From: Rotaria sp. Silwood1
Lineage: Eukaryota; Rotifera; Eurotatoria; Philodinida; Philodinidae
Direction: 5' to 3'
Assembly: GCA_905250075.1 (NCBI GenBank)
Contig: CAJNOP010000172.1
Span: 296,114-360,113 of the forward strand
Length of the DNA: 64,000 nt
A program made the translations under genes and the position numbers. Under the pieces are notes generated by a model. The model saw only the letters and a program-made list of their open reading frames with translations, made no database searches and had not been told where the DNA came from. Shown one piece after another: positions 13,401 to 25,911 of the stretch (within the stretch, counting starts at the first letter, position 1; the number at the start of each line of letters is the position of its first letter).

Positions 13401-14959
13401 GAACATATATTTTTGATATCTTATTATTTTTATACTTCTTTGAGATGATGTATTTGACAGAAAGAAATTTTGATGTTATTGTTAAGCAAATATTAATATT
13501 TATCTTTTAGAAGATATAACGATGTGAGTTTATCAGTTAAGTCAATTCACTTTTTTTTTTTTTTGAGTCAATATGCATTACTTCTTTTTATTTTCTTATA
13601 TTCATACTAATATATTTAGTTTGTTTACGGAAATTTCTATTTAATTATGATAGAATGTAATAAATTATCATTTTTTTTTTTATGTTTCATAGAAGATAAA
13701 AGATTATATAAACAGCATGAAATCATTTATTAATGTATAATAAAAAAAAAAAGATTCATATATATTTATCTGCCATAAAATTAGGATTAAACTATATATT
13801 TACAATATTAAATTATCAATCAATATATGCAAAATTAGCATTAATTTTAACAGAAAAAAGATGTATTTTTTTTTACTACTAATATATACGATATTAGAGC
13901 AGCTTAATAAATAATATTATATTTCATAGAATGATTATAATATACTTCTATTGATATTTATTTACTCCTCAATTCTAATATCATTAAAAATTAATCCAAA
14001 ATACTTATGTCAAATAGAATTTGACATATGCGTCTAAATACTAATATTACAGAAATAAATATGATACTATTTTCGTGTTTAGAATTATTGTCATATCTAA
14101 CCTGATAATAATTGTATATCCGAATTATTGATATAATCTAAAATAGAGAAGATTTCTTTCCTTTTTTTTTTGTTTCTTCATCTTTCAATTCAAATACCTT
14201 TTGATTTATCTTCATCACTTATTGTTGAAACTGCAACTTGAAAATCTAATTTTTCAATTTCTTGAATAATAATTGATAATTTAATTATATTTGAATCATA
14301 TAATATATTAGCTGATTGATCATCAAATGATACTTTAATATGATGTATACCAGGTAAATCTTCAATTGTTTGTGTTATATTCATAACACATGAATTACAA
14401 TGCATTCCTTGTATACGTAAATAAGCTTGTGTTATATTTTCTAATTTTGGATTAACTTTATAACCAATTGATTGTATTTTTTGATAAAGTGTATAAGGAT
14501 CTATTTGATTTTTATTATAAAATATTTCTACATGAATACTATCATTTTTTAAAGGAAAATTAACACTTAAAACTCCTTCTATTGATGATATACGTTCAAT
14601 AGCAATAGGAATATTTTCATCTGATATTCCTCCAAGTTCAACATCAACTTTATTATTTTTTATTAATTGTTTAAGTTCAGTAGTAAAACCTAAATCATTA
14701 ATACATTTAAGAATATCATTTATATTAATAATATTTGAATTATAAACAACAATTCCTAATTTATCTTCAAGTAAAACCTAAGAAAACAAAAAATGCAAAA
14801 ATTTATATATTAACTTATAGATAAAATTTCTTTTATTTTTTTATTTAATACTTTAATTGATCGAATTCCATCTAATTTACTTATTGTACTTTCAATAGTT
14901 TGCACACAATTGTCACAAGTCATATCATCAATACGAATTTCTTGTGTTATTTCCTTCAT
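7410..14959 (-). CDS. ATP7: Copper-transporting P1B-type ATPase, ATP7-like
   Basis: Pumps Cu(I) across secretory-pathway or plasma membranes at the cost of ATP. Twelve exons join in phase to 1230 aa: 14852-14959, 14198-14777, 12779-12925, 12559-12722, 12334-12495, 12195-12277, 11564-11726, 11280-11510, 10111-10623, 9901-10057, 8335-8853, 7410-8275. N-terminal heavy-metal domains: CxxC at 15-18, 163-166, 263-266 and 339-342, plus one degenerate domain between the first two in which GMTCxxC is replaced by GGISDEN. Core motifs: TGE (620-622), membrane CPC (753-755), phosphorylation site DKTGT (797-801), SEHP (838-841, the HP of copper ATPases), TGDN (977-980) and GDGVND (1026-1031). A leucine triplet near the C-terminus resembles the trafficking signal of ATP7 proteins. 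Human ATP7A/B have six metal domains; this has five recognisable. Large introns are 2 (about 1.3 kb), 8 and 10. The start methionine is the only one fitting the first domain. Confidence 0.95.
9088..9681. mobile_element. MITE with long inverted repeats, TTA-flanked, copy 1
   Basis: A 594-bp palindromic element in ATP7 intron 10. It begins CGAGGGAAGACCACCAATTG and ends with the inverse (17 of 20 bases agree), and the inverted arms continue for a couple of hundred bases. TTA lies on both sides (9085-9087 and 9682-9684), as for a 3-bp target duplication of PIF/Harbinger type. No protein is encoded. A second copy is at 49316-49937 and a decayed one at about 21240-21560. Superfamily is inferred from the flank only. 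Confidence 0.85.
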
Positions 14960-15231
14960 TATTGAGAAGGTTACCAAAATGATGTTATTATTCTTTTGTG
15001 ATCGAAACCATCGTTGAAAAATGAGTAAGTAAATAATTATCAATTTGTTCTCATTGAACACGATTGGATAAAGAAATCTGACCGATAGATGTGGCTTTTT
15101 ATATATTATTATTGGTTAAAACTAAATAACAAATCAAAGAGTATTCATCTGACGTCGTGAATAATTAAAATTGAAAAATAGATATTTTCATTTTTTTTTT
15201 TATTTATTTGGTTTAAATATATAGATAAATA
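14960..15231. promoter_or_regulatory. Short divergent intergenic region between ATP7 and VPS41
   Basis: Only 272 bp separate the two start codons, which face away from each other, so both promoters and 5' leaders must lie here unless leaders are spliced from further away. A tract of T followed by TTTAAATATATAG precedes the VPS41 ATG by nine bases and could be a splice (possibly trans-splice) acceptor. No specific factor site was recognised. Confidence 0.6.
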
Positions 15232-18200
15232 ATGTCTCCTGATACGAATAATAATGTAGGAACTGAAGGAAATCATGATGAAGAAGAAGATGATGACGAT
15301 GAACCAGTATTTAAATTTTCTACAATAGCACTTGCCTCTGGACTTCGAAAAACCGATGATAACGATAAAAATGCACCGGCTGAATTTAGTTGTATTGCTG
15401 TACATGAAAAATTTCTTGCTATTGGAAAACCAACAGGTGAAATTTTAATTACAGATCATATGGGACATATTATACCACAATATCAAATTAAAGCGGTAAT
15501 CAATATTACTACATTGAAATGAAACTATTTTTATGATTAAAAAAGAAAAAAAACGGACTGTTTTTCATCCTAGACAATAAACTAAAAAAAAGACTACTGA
15601 CTTTCATACACTTGTAATAGAATATATCCTATCAGTTTATTTTTCATTTAGCACACTTATCCAGTAAATGCAATATCAATTGATGACAATGGAGATTATA
15701 TTGGTAGTTGTTGTCAAGAAGGAAAAGTAAAAATTGATAGATAAATTTTTATCTGAAATTAAAAATAAATGTATTTTTAATTCAGGTTAAAATTTCTGGT
15801 TTATTCAGTAAAAATGATGATCAATTAACTACATTTCCTCGTCCAATTCGAGCTGTTTGTCTTGATCCAAATTTTACTAAAACAAAAATGTTTGTTACTG
15901 GTGATACATCTGTAAATTAATTAAAAAAAAATATAAATTCTAATTTCAAAATGTCTTCTTTCTTTTTTCTCATTTTAAAATAGCTTATCTTAAATGAACG
16001 TGGTACTTTTGGTCGACATAAAACAACAACATTATTTGAATTAAATGGTGGACTTATTCATACACTTCGTTGGAAAGATACATTAATTGCATTTGCTAAT
16101 GAAAAAGTATTTTAATTTATTATTTTCTAAAAACAAAATTTTTATTTTATTTTTCCATATATAAAAGGGTGTTGGTGTTTATGATTTACGTGCACGACGA
16201 TTAGTTGGATTTGAAGAAACTGATGGTCAAAAAGAGTATGATATTTATTGTTGTTTTTTTTTAATATTATAAACAAAAAAAAAAATCAAAATAAATATTC
16301 AATTTTAGACTTCCACGTGGTGTTTATCCAAGTCAAATATCATGGAATGATCCAACAACATTAGCTATTGCATGTGCTAAAACTATTAAAATAATATCAA
16401 TTTCAACTGAAACTAGTAATGAACATCAATCACCTGCACCTAAAAAACATTTAAATACAGGTTAAAAAAAAAATTATTTATGTTGAATGTTTTTTTTTGT
16501 ATATACTTTTAAAGCATCATCGTTATAAGATTACTTAATATCAAAAAAAAAATGAGGGATATAGATAGTTTTCGAGATGCTATATTTGATCTCGTTGTCA
16601 TACATCAATAAGTTGAAATGATTAATGCTGATATTCAGTTAGCATTTATTTATGTATTCGTTTCATAGGATGTATATTTATTTTCATTAAACTAGAAAGA
16701 ACGTCAGTACTACGCTCTTCATATTTAATAACATAATTTATATAATAGACATTTCTCATATAAAGTAAAGTTTAAGAAAAATAATTAACATTTTATAACT
16801 ATAGAAATCGAATATCATAGTTTCAGACTTACAAGAACATCATAATATAATAGATTAGAAATTTTTACAAAATTTTGAGTCTTTTATTCAAAAAATATCT
16901 GATAGTAGTAGAATTTTTAATTGATATCATCATAATAATAAATGAGAAAATTGAATATTGATAAGAAGTCTAAAATTTTTTGAAATATTATGCATTTTGT
17001 AGAGTAGATTTTCTTCTATCTTACGTACTCTTTTACAATATATCATCTTTCATGAGATACAATGTCCAAAGTACAGTCAAAGATAAAAGTTTAAACGAAA
17101 ATGTATTTTTGATTTTTTTCTATAATAACAAGCATCTAACTGAAATACAAATAGTGATTCGGATAGCCAATGAAAAACTCTATCAAATGCATCCTATACG
17201 AAAATTTCATAGATGCGTTAAGGTTTCTAGAAAACTTAAAATCGTATTTTTCAGGTCTAAGAAGACTTTGCAATAATTCGCTTCTAATAGTACCAACTTA
17301 AAGAGCGCAAAATTCTGAAGAAAATGAAGGGTCGCCGCCTTTCCTTTCAAAAGTTATAAGCATCACAAAAATACGATTTTAGGTTTTCTAGAAACCTTGC
17401 TAGCTTAAATCATCTATGAAATTTTGGTATAGAATGCATTTGATAGAGCTTTTCATTGGCTATCCGAATCACTATTTAGATTTCAGTTAGATGCTTGTTA
17501 TTATAGAAAAAATCAGAAATACATTTTCGTGTAAACTTTTGTCTTTGACTGTATATTTCGGTATAGAATAAGACAAAAAGAATTGAAAATCATTGTTAAA
17601 ATGTATGTTTTAGGCATTTTTGTCTGTTCTTCAATAATAATAATAAAAAAAAATATTACAAATGTATCGAACCATTGTCTGTTGAAGATAAAGTGGGATG
17701 TACTCGTATATATTCATTAAGAGTACGAAAGCTTTGTAATTGCCTTCTTCCAATGTCAATGGTATTTTGTCTAGAAAAAATACACAGTGCCCTAATAAAA
17801 TTCTTAAAAGGATCTTGTTTTCTATTGAAATTTAACAAAGTTATCAAATTTTGATCTAAAAATTTGTACACATAGAGAACTCAACCTTCATAAACAAAAA
17901 AAGACTCACAAATTTTAAAGAAATATAGATGAAATTTTCAAGATTTAGGCTCTTTTTGCTATGGATTCTATATTCATCATTTACGTTTTAAAAGCTTTAT
18001 ATCTTTGAGAGATTTAATTCGAAACTTACAAATTTCTTTATGACAACTAGTCTAATTGAGTTTTTCTACATGTACAAAGTTTTCAAAAACTTACAATTTC
18101 TAGAAAATAGACATTAAAAATTCGCTAGTTTGATCTAGTATCAATAGGAAAATCAAGATTTTTCAAGTTTTTATTAGAATACTATGAAATTAGATGGTCT

Positions 18201-21200
18201 ATATTAGACACTAGTACTGACTACACATATCATTCAAAAGAATTTCTTTCTCCGAAGAGAAAATACAACTGTAACAAAAAAAAAATGTCTTAAAATTTTG
18301 TCATTCATTTTAATATCATATTTTTTTCTATAGCTGTATCATTCAAAATTGAATTTTTTGCATGTGGTTTAACATCTGTCAATCGTGATTTAGTTGTATT
18401 TGGTATCGAAGATTTTAGTATATCTGTAACTATTTTATTTTTTCTCGTCTCTGATTGTTTATTTTCCTTTTGTTTATTATTTAGAATGGTACATCTGAAC
18501 CATCATTAACTGTATTAGTATCAAAAGGTAAAACATATGAAGAAAAAGCTCATGATCCATTTCATATGTATTGTGATGAAAGAACATCTCCATTTCAATT
18601 TCAACTTGGTAAAATTTATATAATATGTTTTTTTTTCTTTAATTTTGTTTTTTTTTTGTTCTTAATTTATAAATAGAATATTTAGCAGATGAACAATGGT
18701 TTTTTATATTAAGTCCATTTGATATTGTTAAAGCTGAACGTCGTAATTATGATGATCATATTGAATATTTAATTAATAAAAAAAAATTTGATGAAGCAAT
18801 ACAAGCTTTTGAAAAACCTTTAAATATTAATGAAAAACCCAAAAAATATACAAAACAAGTAAATATACTAGAAAAAAAATTAAAATAAATGCGAAAATCT
18901 CGGATTTAAATCCGAGTGTTATGTGTACTTCAAAAAGTGAACAGGTATATTCACTTTGTTTTTTATCATCTGAGACATATCTAGGCAATTTGCTTTCTGG
19001 GTGCAGTTTTTGTGCATTTTGAGACCTTTTTCAGGCGATGTTTTGTTAGAAAGCTACGATTTGATTCAAAACTAATATCAGATTCGGAATCAACATTAAA
19101 AACTGAGTCGATTTATATATGTTGTGAATAATTCTAAGAAAAATTTTTTTTTTTGAAAAAATCCCTGTACCCCCCCTCAGGGATGGTCTGGTCAATAATG
19201 ACAATTTTTTCGATAACTCAGCCATTTCTTGACGGATCCTTCTCATCTTCGAACTCGACCGAGATATTGATGAGACAATTCTGTGCACAAAATTTCAGCT
19301 CAATCGAACATAATTGTGAAGAGTTATCGTGTAAACGGATGGTCGGACACACTGACCGATTCTAGAGTGTACTCACTTTTTGAGTACACAAAAAGGTTCA
19401 AACTAAATTTTATCAAAAAAAAACAAAAAAAACTTTTTTTTCTATATAGAGTGTCTATCAAGCGTATGTTAAATCTTTAATGGATACAAATGAAACAGAA
19501 AAAGCTGTTAAATTATTTCCGACTGTTTATACAACATCACAAGAATGGGCTGAACAAATTCTTACATTTATTCAACGAAATGAACTTGATGTAAATAAAA
19601 TAAATAATAAATAATAAATATTATTAATTATTATTTAGATTATAACACCTTATATTCCAATAAGTACACTTAAACTTGATTCAACTATTTATGAAAAAGT
19701 ACTTAATACATATTTAACACAAAAGAAATATGAAGTAAATCAATATAAAAAAAAACATTTTAACAGATATATATATATTGAATTAAATTTAATATAGAAA
19801 TTAAAAGATTTATTAATAAAATGGCCATCAGATATTTATAATTTAACTACAATTGATCAATTAATTCGTTTACAAATGGATGATGAACGTACAGCAAAAG
19901 CATTACTTGAATGTTCAGCAATTATGTAAAAAATTCTTTTGATTTTTTTTATTAAGATTTTTAATTATTTTATTTTATAGAGCAGAAAAACAAGGAAATG
20001 TATCAAAAACATTAGATATTTATTTAAAGTATATTAATTATGATTATATTTATTTTATAAATGATTTAATTATTTATTTATTTTAGAATGGATAATATTC
20101 AAATATTTCAATTGATTGAACGAAAAAATCTTCATGAAGAAATTCTTCCACATATTGAAAAACTTATGTCAATCAATAAAAATGTTTGTTTAATAAACTT
20201 AAATTTATATTTTCTGTCTACACATACTGACAAAGAGATTTTTTGTTTTCAAGTTAAAAATCACTTTTGCGTTAGAATTCGATGAATAAGATAGACTTCC
20301 ATGAGGTCTTCAAAAAATGATAAAGGCTATCAGGTATTTTCTATAAAGTTATAGCCGTTTGAATGATATTTTAATTCAAAAGAACGTTACTTTAATGAGG
20401 TAACCTATGGCGCGAAAGTCTTGGTACAAAATGTTTGCTTAATTTTCTATCCCTTAGCCTTGATTAAAGATGATGGAAATCAGTCTGTTAGAATCAGAAT
20501 TTCACGCTCTTTCTAAATATATATTCAGAATTATTTTCTAACTTGAGACAAATTAATTGAATAGGCCAACAAAAGGTGTCTGCACACAGTTTTTCATTCC
20601 ACTAGACTTTCGCATTTTGATTAAAACTATCTCAATTCAAATGATAAAAAATTGTTTTATATATCAGTTTGTAGTGCGAAGCATGCTCTACAAAATGTTT
20701 AGTTTACTCCTTTTTTTTTTAATATGATAACAATAGCTCCAAAATTTGTTATATTCTAGAAAACAACATTCAAAAAAAAAAAACGGTTTTTTTGACAATA
20801 TATCGTATTACGCAGAGAATAGTAATATGTACATAGTCTTTGGTTTTTTGGAGCTTCAGTTTATTGGAATCCATGGCTTTGTAGAAAACTAAATACTCTA
20901 CAATAATACAGATTTGAAAGTTCTCTCTAATCAAGGCTAAAGGGTAGAAAATTAAGGAAAAATTTTGTACCAAAACTATTAGATTTTCAAAAATCATTTA
21001 TATTTCATGAAATCTTTCATAATTCCATGTGATTCTTTTGAAGTTCAATATCTTGTAAAGGAAATATTTTTGTTGAACGAAAATTTTCAGTAAAACAGCT
21101 ATAACTTTTTATGAAGAGGTCTGAGAATTCCTTATCCTATTTGTATTTTTAATAATTCATTGAAATTTACTTTATACATAGCTAAATAAGAAATGGATAA

Positions 21201-24004
21201 GTCGCTTTTGAATTAAGACTATGTGTATTATATAGATTCAAATGAGCTATGTATACTTTGAAAAGAGTCCGTTCGATTAACTTCTTGTTGTCAATTTATC
21301 GTACTTTTACGGTTTTTTGTTTTCAAATGAATGTCATAACACTAGAAAAACTAACTTTCAAATTTCGATTTCAAACTAGTCTCATTAAGGCTTGACTCTA
21401 TGCAAAGTTTCAAGTCGAAATTTGAAAATTAGTTTTTCTGATATTTCTACATTCATTTAAATAATGCTACAAAAGAGAAATATCTCCGTAGCAATAAGCT
21501 AAGAACATAAATTTCTATTCAGGATGCTTATTTGAGCTTAGATAATGTCTATTGTTTCAATTCAGAACGTCTCTTGTAAGTCACTGAGATCGAATATTTT
21601 AATTTTAAATACTTTTATATAATTTTATTCATATTTGATTTTCTTAGGTGACACTTGATATGTTAATTAATCATATGGATAAATTACCTGTAAATAATTT
21701 AAAAATTATCAATTGATGATTTTCTTTTTGTTTTTTTTATAAATAAATAGGTTCGATCAGTTTATAATGTACTACAAAAAAATCCTCGATATCTTCATGC
21801 TGTTCGTATAATTTAATTAAATTTAAAAAAAAAAAAACGAAGTCAATCTTTTATTATTATTGTAATATTTATTCATAGTATCTTGATGCTGTATTTTCAA
21901 AAAATCCAAATGATTCTCGTGATTATCATACACTTCAAGTATCACTTTATGCTGATTATGAACCAGATAAATTAATCGGATTTTTACGTAAAGCTGGAAA
22001 TTATAATTTACAAGAAGCATTAGCTATATGTGATAAAAAACAATTACATCGTGAAACTGTTTTTCTTTATGGTATGAATTTCTTTTGTTTTTTTTTTATT
22101 TTATGTAGTTTCTTTTTTTTTGAATCAACTAAATCATAGGAAGAGCGGGTAATGGACGTGTTGCATTACAAATAATTCTTGAAAAATTAAATGATATTGA
22201 AGAAGCTATTAAATTTTGTCGTGAAACAGGTGATCAAGCATTATGGACAAAATTAATTGAACAATCTGTTGATAAACCAGGTGAAAATTTCATTAAATTC
22301 ATATTTTCTTTTTTTTTTTTTAACAAAAAAATTTCTTTTTTTATTGATTATAGATTTTATTCGAGGTTTATTAAATCATGCTGGTAGTGATATTAATTTA
22401 CAACAATTAATTGATACAGTTAGAAGTGATTTAAAAATACCTGGTTTACGTGATTCATTATGTAAAATAATGCAAGATTATAATATTCAGGTAATTTACA
22501 TTCATTAATTGAATTCATAGAAAAATATGAGCGATAATTTTTTTTCGTTCAGATGGGCATTTTTCTCTCGCGATTGTGACCGTAAAACGCCCATTTTTTC
22601 AAGTGTTTACGGCTTTTTTTGGGCATTTAAACGCGGTTTTTCAAACTCTTGTCTGACCGGGAATCACGGTTCCCAGCTGTGAGCCAAAACCGCGTGTAAA
22701 CGCTTCAGCAGAAGACAAAAAGTGATCGTGTTTTTTATAATCGTGAATCGTTGTTGGGATTATGATTGCAGTTCATGAATATAAAAAATATGGCCATTTT
22801 TTGCCTTCTATTGAAGCGTTTACACGCGTTTTTTTGGCTAAAAAAACGTGTAAATGCACAAAAAAGTGGACTTTTTTTGGTTCACAGTTGAAAACTACGA
22901 TTGTGAGTCAAACGCGCCTATTTTTCCAAGATTTTATGTCTCTTTGTGTGCGTTTAAACGCGTTTTTGAAAAGTTTTGTCTACTTGGGCTTTTGAATGCA
23001 AACCAGAGATGTCCATCGCGGTTGAAAACTGACCGCTGCCGCGCAGCGACGATAAAAGAAAAAAGCTAACGCGCCGCTACCGCACCGCGGTGAAAAAAAC
23101 AGAAAACCTACCGCGACGCCACCAAAAATAACCATGCCGCGACCGCGCCGCTGCCGCGATGATTGTTAGAATAATGTTGTGAATTTTACGATCTGTGACT
23201 GTTCAGGACTAGAGCTGTTGTTACCAATCGATAAGATTCGTTGAATCTCATAGTTTTGCACTTGCAAACATTGAAATTCTGTTCGAATTCATGCATTTTT
23301 GCATTGTTTTCCAAAAAAACCTACCGCTACCGCGCCGCTGCCGCGATAGTTAGTTAAAAAAGCGACCGCTGCCGGGCCGCACCGCGATGGTTATTTGAAA
23401 AAAACAACCGCTACCGCGCCGCGATGGACATCTCTGATCCAAACTTAACTAAACCGTGGGATGCTTTCGCAATTGTTCATAAATCTCAAGAAATACTTGT
23501 TTATATTTTCATTTTAAACAATATTTATTTTCATTAATTTCTTAGATGTCTCTATCAGAATGTTGTCGAAAAATAATTGTTCATGATTGTTTAGCATTAC
23601 GAAAAAAGACAGTAACATTACTTCAAAGTGGTTATTTAGTCAAAGGTAATTTATTTCTTTATTTGCATATTTTATCTTTGATCTTTTTGTTTTTGTTCTT
23701 TAAATAAGATACTGATCTTTGTGCTAAATGTCATAATCCTGTATACAGTCCAGGTAAAAATTTTTATATTAAAATATAAATCTAATTTAATAAAAATTCT
23801 TTTAAGATATTCCTACCAATCCTCCTGTTTCTGTCTTCTTTTGTTTACATATTTTTCATGCAAAATGTATTGAATTGCAACCAGTAAGAATAATATTCTC
23901 TATTGTTATATATTGATAAATATTGTGTTTTGTTTTGTTTTTTTTTCTAAATATAGGATGTATGTGGAGTATGTTCAACAATTTCTCTATTTGGTTCAAC
24001 TTAA
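15232..24004 (+). CDS. VPS41: VPS41, HOPS complex subunit
   Basis: HOPS tethering subunit acting in late endosome-lysosome fusion. Twenty-three exons close in phase to 849 aa (human 854): 15232-15495, 15652-15726, 15786-15911, 15984-16106, 16168-16235, 16309-16460, 18334-18425, 18485-18608, 18677-18858, 19450-19590, 19639-19734, 19798-19925, 19981-20028, 20087-20183, 21648-21689, 21751-21801, 21879-22071, 22140-22280, 22354-22490, 23546-23645, 23709-23753, 23807-23883, 23957-24004. Order: acidic N-terminus, WD40-like beta-propeller, clathrin-heavy-chain-type alpha-solenoid, and a C-terminal RING-H2 finger with CAKC (798-801), CLH (821-823), HAKC (826-829) and CGVC (837-840). Conserved stretches such as LRDSLCKIMQDYN match the animal orthologue closely. 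Four introns (6, 9, 14, 19) are 0.6-1.9 kb and carry repeat elements; the rest are mostly 45-160 nt. Confidence 0.95.
17074..17551. mobile_element. Tc1/mariner-type MITE in VPS41 intron 6
   Basis: A 478-bp inverted-repeat element with TA on both sides (17072-17073 and 17552-17553). The termini are CAGTCAAAGATAAAAGTTTA and its inverse with one mismatch in 20. Arms of roughly 200 bp surround a short central spacer. TA flanks and CAGT ends suit the Tc1/mariner superfamily. No transposase frame is present. A diverged relative occurs in HDC intron 3. Confidence 0.85.
18859..19449. repeat. VPS41 intron 9 with a probable decayed transposon
   Basis: This 591-nt intron opens with an exact 18-bp palindrome (CTCGGATTTAAATCCGAG). 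Near its ends are inverted copies of a GTGTACT(T)CAAAAAGTGA motif, at about 18923 and 19396, which look like terminal repeats. I could not find a convincing target duplication, so element limits are uncertain. Confidence 0.45.
20290..21140. repeat. Degraded long inverted-repeat element in VPS41 intron 14
   Basis: A segment at 20422-20466 returns in inverted orientation at 20929-20972 with several mismatches and small gaps, and weaker inverted similarity extends outward to roughly 20290 and 21140. This fits an old palindromic MITE. Termini and target duplication were not resolved. Confidence 0.6.
21240..21560. repeat. Decayed third copy of the TTA-flanked MITE family
   Basis: The left part (ATGAGCTATGTATACTTTGA and what follows) aligns with the left arm of the element at 49316-49937, and the right part looks like an inverted counterpart. 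The inner pair AAAAACTAACTTTCAAATTT / AATTTGAAAATTAGTTTTT is also inverted. The ends are too diverged to define limits. It lies in VPS41 intron 14. Confidence 0.55.
22555..22985. repeat. Internally repetitive segment rich in TTTAAACGCG-like units
   Basis: VPS41 intron 19 contains several direct and inverted variants of a GCGTTTAAACGCGTTTTT-like unit. A stretch near 22590-22655 returns about 330 bp later near 22912-22982 in the same orientation, diverged. The content is more GC-rich than flanking DNA. Probably a decayed transposon; class not identified. Confidence 0.5.
23004..23436. mobile_element. hAT-type MITE with GC-rich core, VPS41 intron 19
   Basis: A 433-bp element with termini CAGAGATGTCCATCGCGG and the exact inverse. 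It is flanked by 8-bp direct repeats matching at 7 of 8 positions, ATGCAAAC (22996-23003) and ATCCAAAC (23437-23444), typical of hAT insertions. The core holds many imperfect units of the type ACCGCTGCCGCGCCGC, a strong contrast with the AT-rich intron. No transposase. A second family member lies at 57144-57457. Confidence 0.88.
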
Positions 24005-24048
24005 TTTATAAAAGAACAAAATTTTTATTATTATTAATTAACCGAGTG

Positions 24049-24054
24049 AATAAA
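24049..24054 (+). terminator. Candidate VPS41 polyadenylation signal
   Basis: AATAAA, 45 bases past the VPS41 stop and before the PDCD2L start. If used, VPS41 has a very short 3' UTR. If the two genes form one precursor, this is where cleavage would be expected. Confidence 0.45.
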
Positions 24055-24313
24055 ATGATTATTTTTGTTCTTTCCGTCCTTATTTGTTCACTATGATTTT
24101 TTTTTTCTTGATGTGTGTAAGTAATTGAAAGCTAGATTGATTTGTAAAAGAAAAAGTAACAGTAAGATTCGATTAAGTGTATTTTATGCATCTATTCTTT
24201 CTTTATTCTAACTATTCGATACTATGGAGTGTATGTGCGTGTGAAATAATATTTTTTAAAGGAAACAACAAACATAATGACTGTATATGATAGTTGTTAT
24301 GTTTATATTTCAG

Positions 24314-25906
24314 ATGGTTTTACTTGGTTTTATTGATGAACCTAAAGGAGGAAAGACAGATAATGATGATGATCCATCGAATTGGACTATTTCAAGAATT
24401 GGTGGACAACCTGTAAGTAGTAATTGTAAATGATCTATTCTTTTCTAAACGATATATATATATATATATTAAATGTAGGCATATCCAAGTGAAGAAGTTT
24501 CAATAAAATTAAAAACTTCTCTTCTCTGTGGAACATGTCAAACAGAACAAATATTTGTTTGTCAACTTTATTGTCCATTAGAAGGTCATAAATATGATCG
24601 TGCTATTTATTTATTTGCATGTCGAAATCCATCTTGTTGGAATACATCAAATAGGTTTGTTAGTTATTTCCTGTTTTTGTGAACTCTATTTTTATATAAA
24701 TAATTTTTTAGTTGGACTGTAATAAGATGTCAAAAATTTGATGAAACTGTTTCAGAATCAACTTCAATTAATATTGAATCATCAACTACTATTCCATCAT
24801 CGTCTACTGATTGGTGTGATGATGCTGATGCATGGAATAGTGATGATGATAAAAAACCATCTTCTGTTATAACAACAATTAAAAAAGACATAATAAAAGA
24901 ACCAGAAATAATGTTAAATTCAATGAAAATTGAAGATGAAGATGAAAAATTATCAAGTGATGATGATGATGATAATGATGATGAAATAGATGTTGAAACA
25001 AAAACAAAATTAAATAATAAAACTACATCTGTTGCATCATCTGATGCTTTTAATCAATGGAAAAAAACAAATTTAAATAAACCAATATTAGATATATCTA
25101 ATAATAATATATCTTTTCCATTTTATTATATTATTATTGATGATGAACAAATTATTATTAATGAAGCTAAATTAAATGAAAAAAAGAAATTAAAAAATAA
25201 AATAAAACATTTAAATGACATCGATGAAGATGATGATGAAACAACAAAAAGTGGAAAAGAGTAAGAGTTTAGTTTTTCTTTTTCATGAATATTAACATAC
25301 AAATAATATTTAGAAAATATGAAAAAACACCTGATATTGAACATGGTGATGTAGTTTTTTATCGATTTCAACAAAAAATTAGATATGCACCTGATCAAAT
25401 TATTCGGTAAGAATTAAATTTTTAAGATTATAAGTATAGCTATGTGAGAATAAATAGATTAGGATGCTCCACATCCATCCTAAGCTAAAGATATAAAATC
25501 TTCATATTCAGTTGTTTTGTTTTTTTTTTTTTTAAATATAAGATAATTATATGTTTATTTGAAAGATATGATTGGTCTGGTAATCCGTTAATATTAACAA
25601 AATTTGATGGAAATATTTTATCAACAACTCAAAAATGTCGTTATTGTCAATCATCATGTGTTTTTGAATTTCAATTAATGCCAGCACTTGTTAATTTTCT
25701 TAAAATAGATAATCAAATAGGTTTGAAATTTTTTTTTTTGTTAAATTAAAATAATTTTAATATATTGACTTTTTTTTTTAGGTCTTGAATTTGGTACTGT
25801 TTTTGTTTATACATGTTCAGCTAATTGTTGGAATGATAATAATGATTTATATCGATTTGAAAATGTTTTTGTTCAAGCAGATCCTGATCAAAATTTATTT
25901 GATTAA
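24314..25906 (+). CDS. PDCD2L: Programmed cell death 2-like protein
   Basis: Family members assist 40S ribosomal subunit maturation and export. Six exons close in phase to 398 aa (human about 358): 24314-24412, 24479-24654, 24712-25260, 25314-25406, 25566-25720, 25782-25906. The N-terminal part has VLLGF.DEP and the conserved CGTCQ...QLYCPLEGH...FACRNPSC zinc-binding segment. A long acidic, low-complexity linker follows (exon 3, with runs of D), accounting for the extra length. The C-terminal PDCD2_C domain contains GDVVFYRFQ, the CRYC cysteine pair, and a closing YTCSANCW segment. The ATG directly follows a TATTTCAG acceptor-like sequence, so an upstream leader exon or spliced leader may be joined exactly at the start codon. 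Same strand as VPS41, 310 bp downstream. Confidence 0.93.
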
Positions 25907-25911
25907 ATAAA
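25906..25911 (+). terminator. Candidate PDCD2L polyadenylation signal
   Basis: AATAAA overlaps the last base of the PDCD2L TAA stop codon. Such compact 3' ends fit the short intergenic spacing nearby. Confidence 0.35.

Noticed and set aside
16980-17276. 98-codon plus-strand frame
   Set aside because: It lies inside VPS41 intron 6 and runs into the arm of the Tc1/mariner MITE; coding appearance is incidental.
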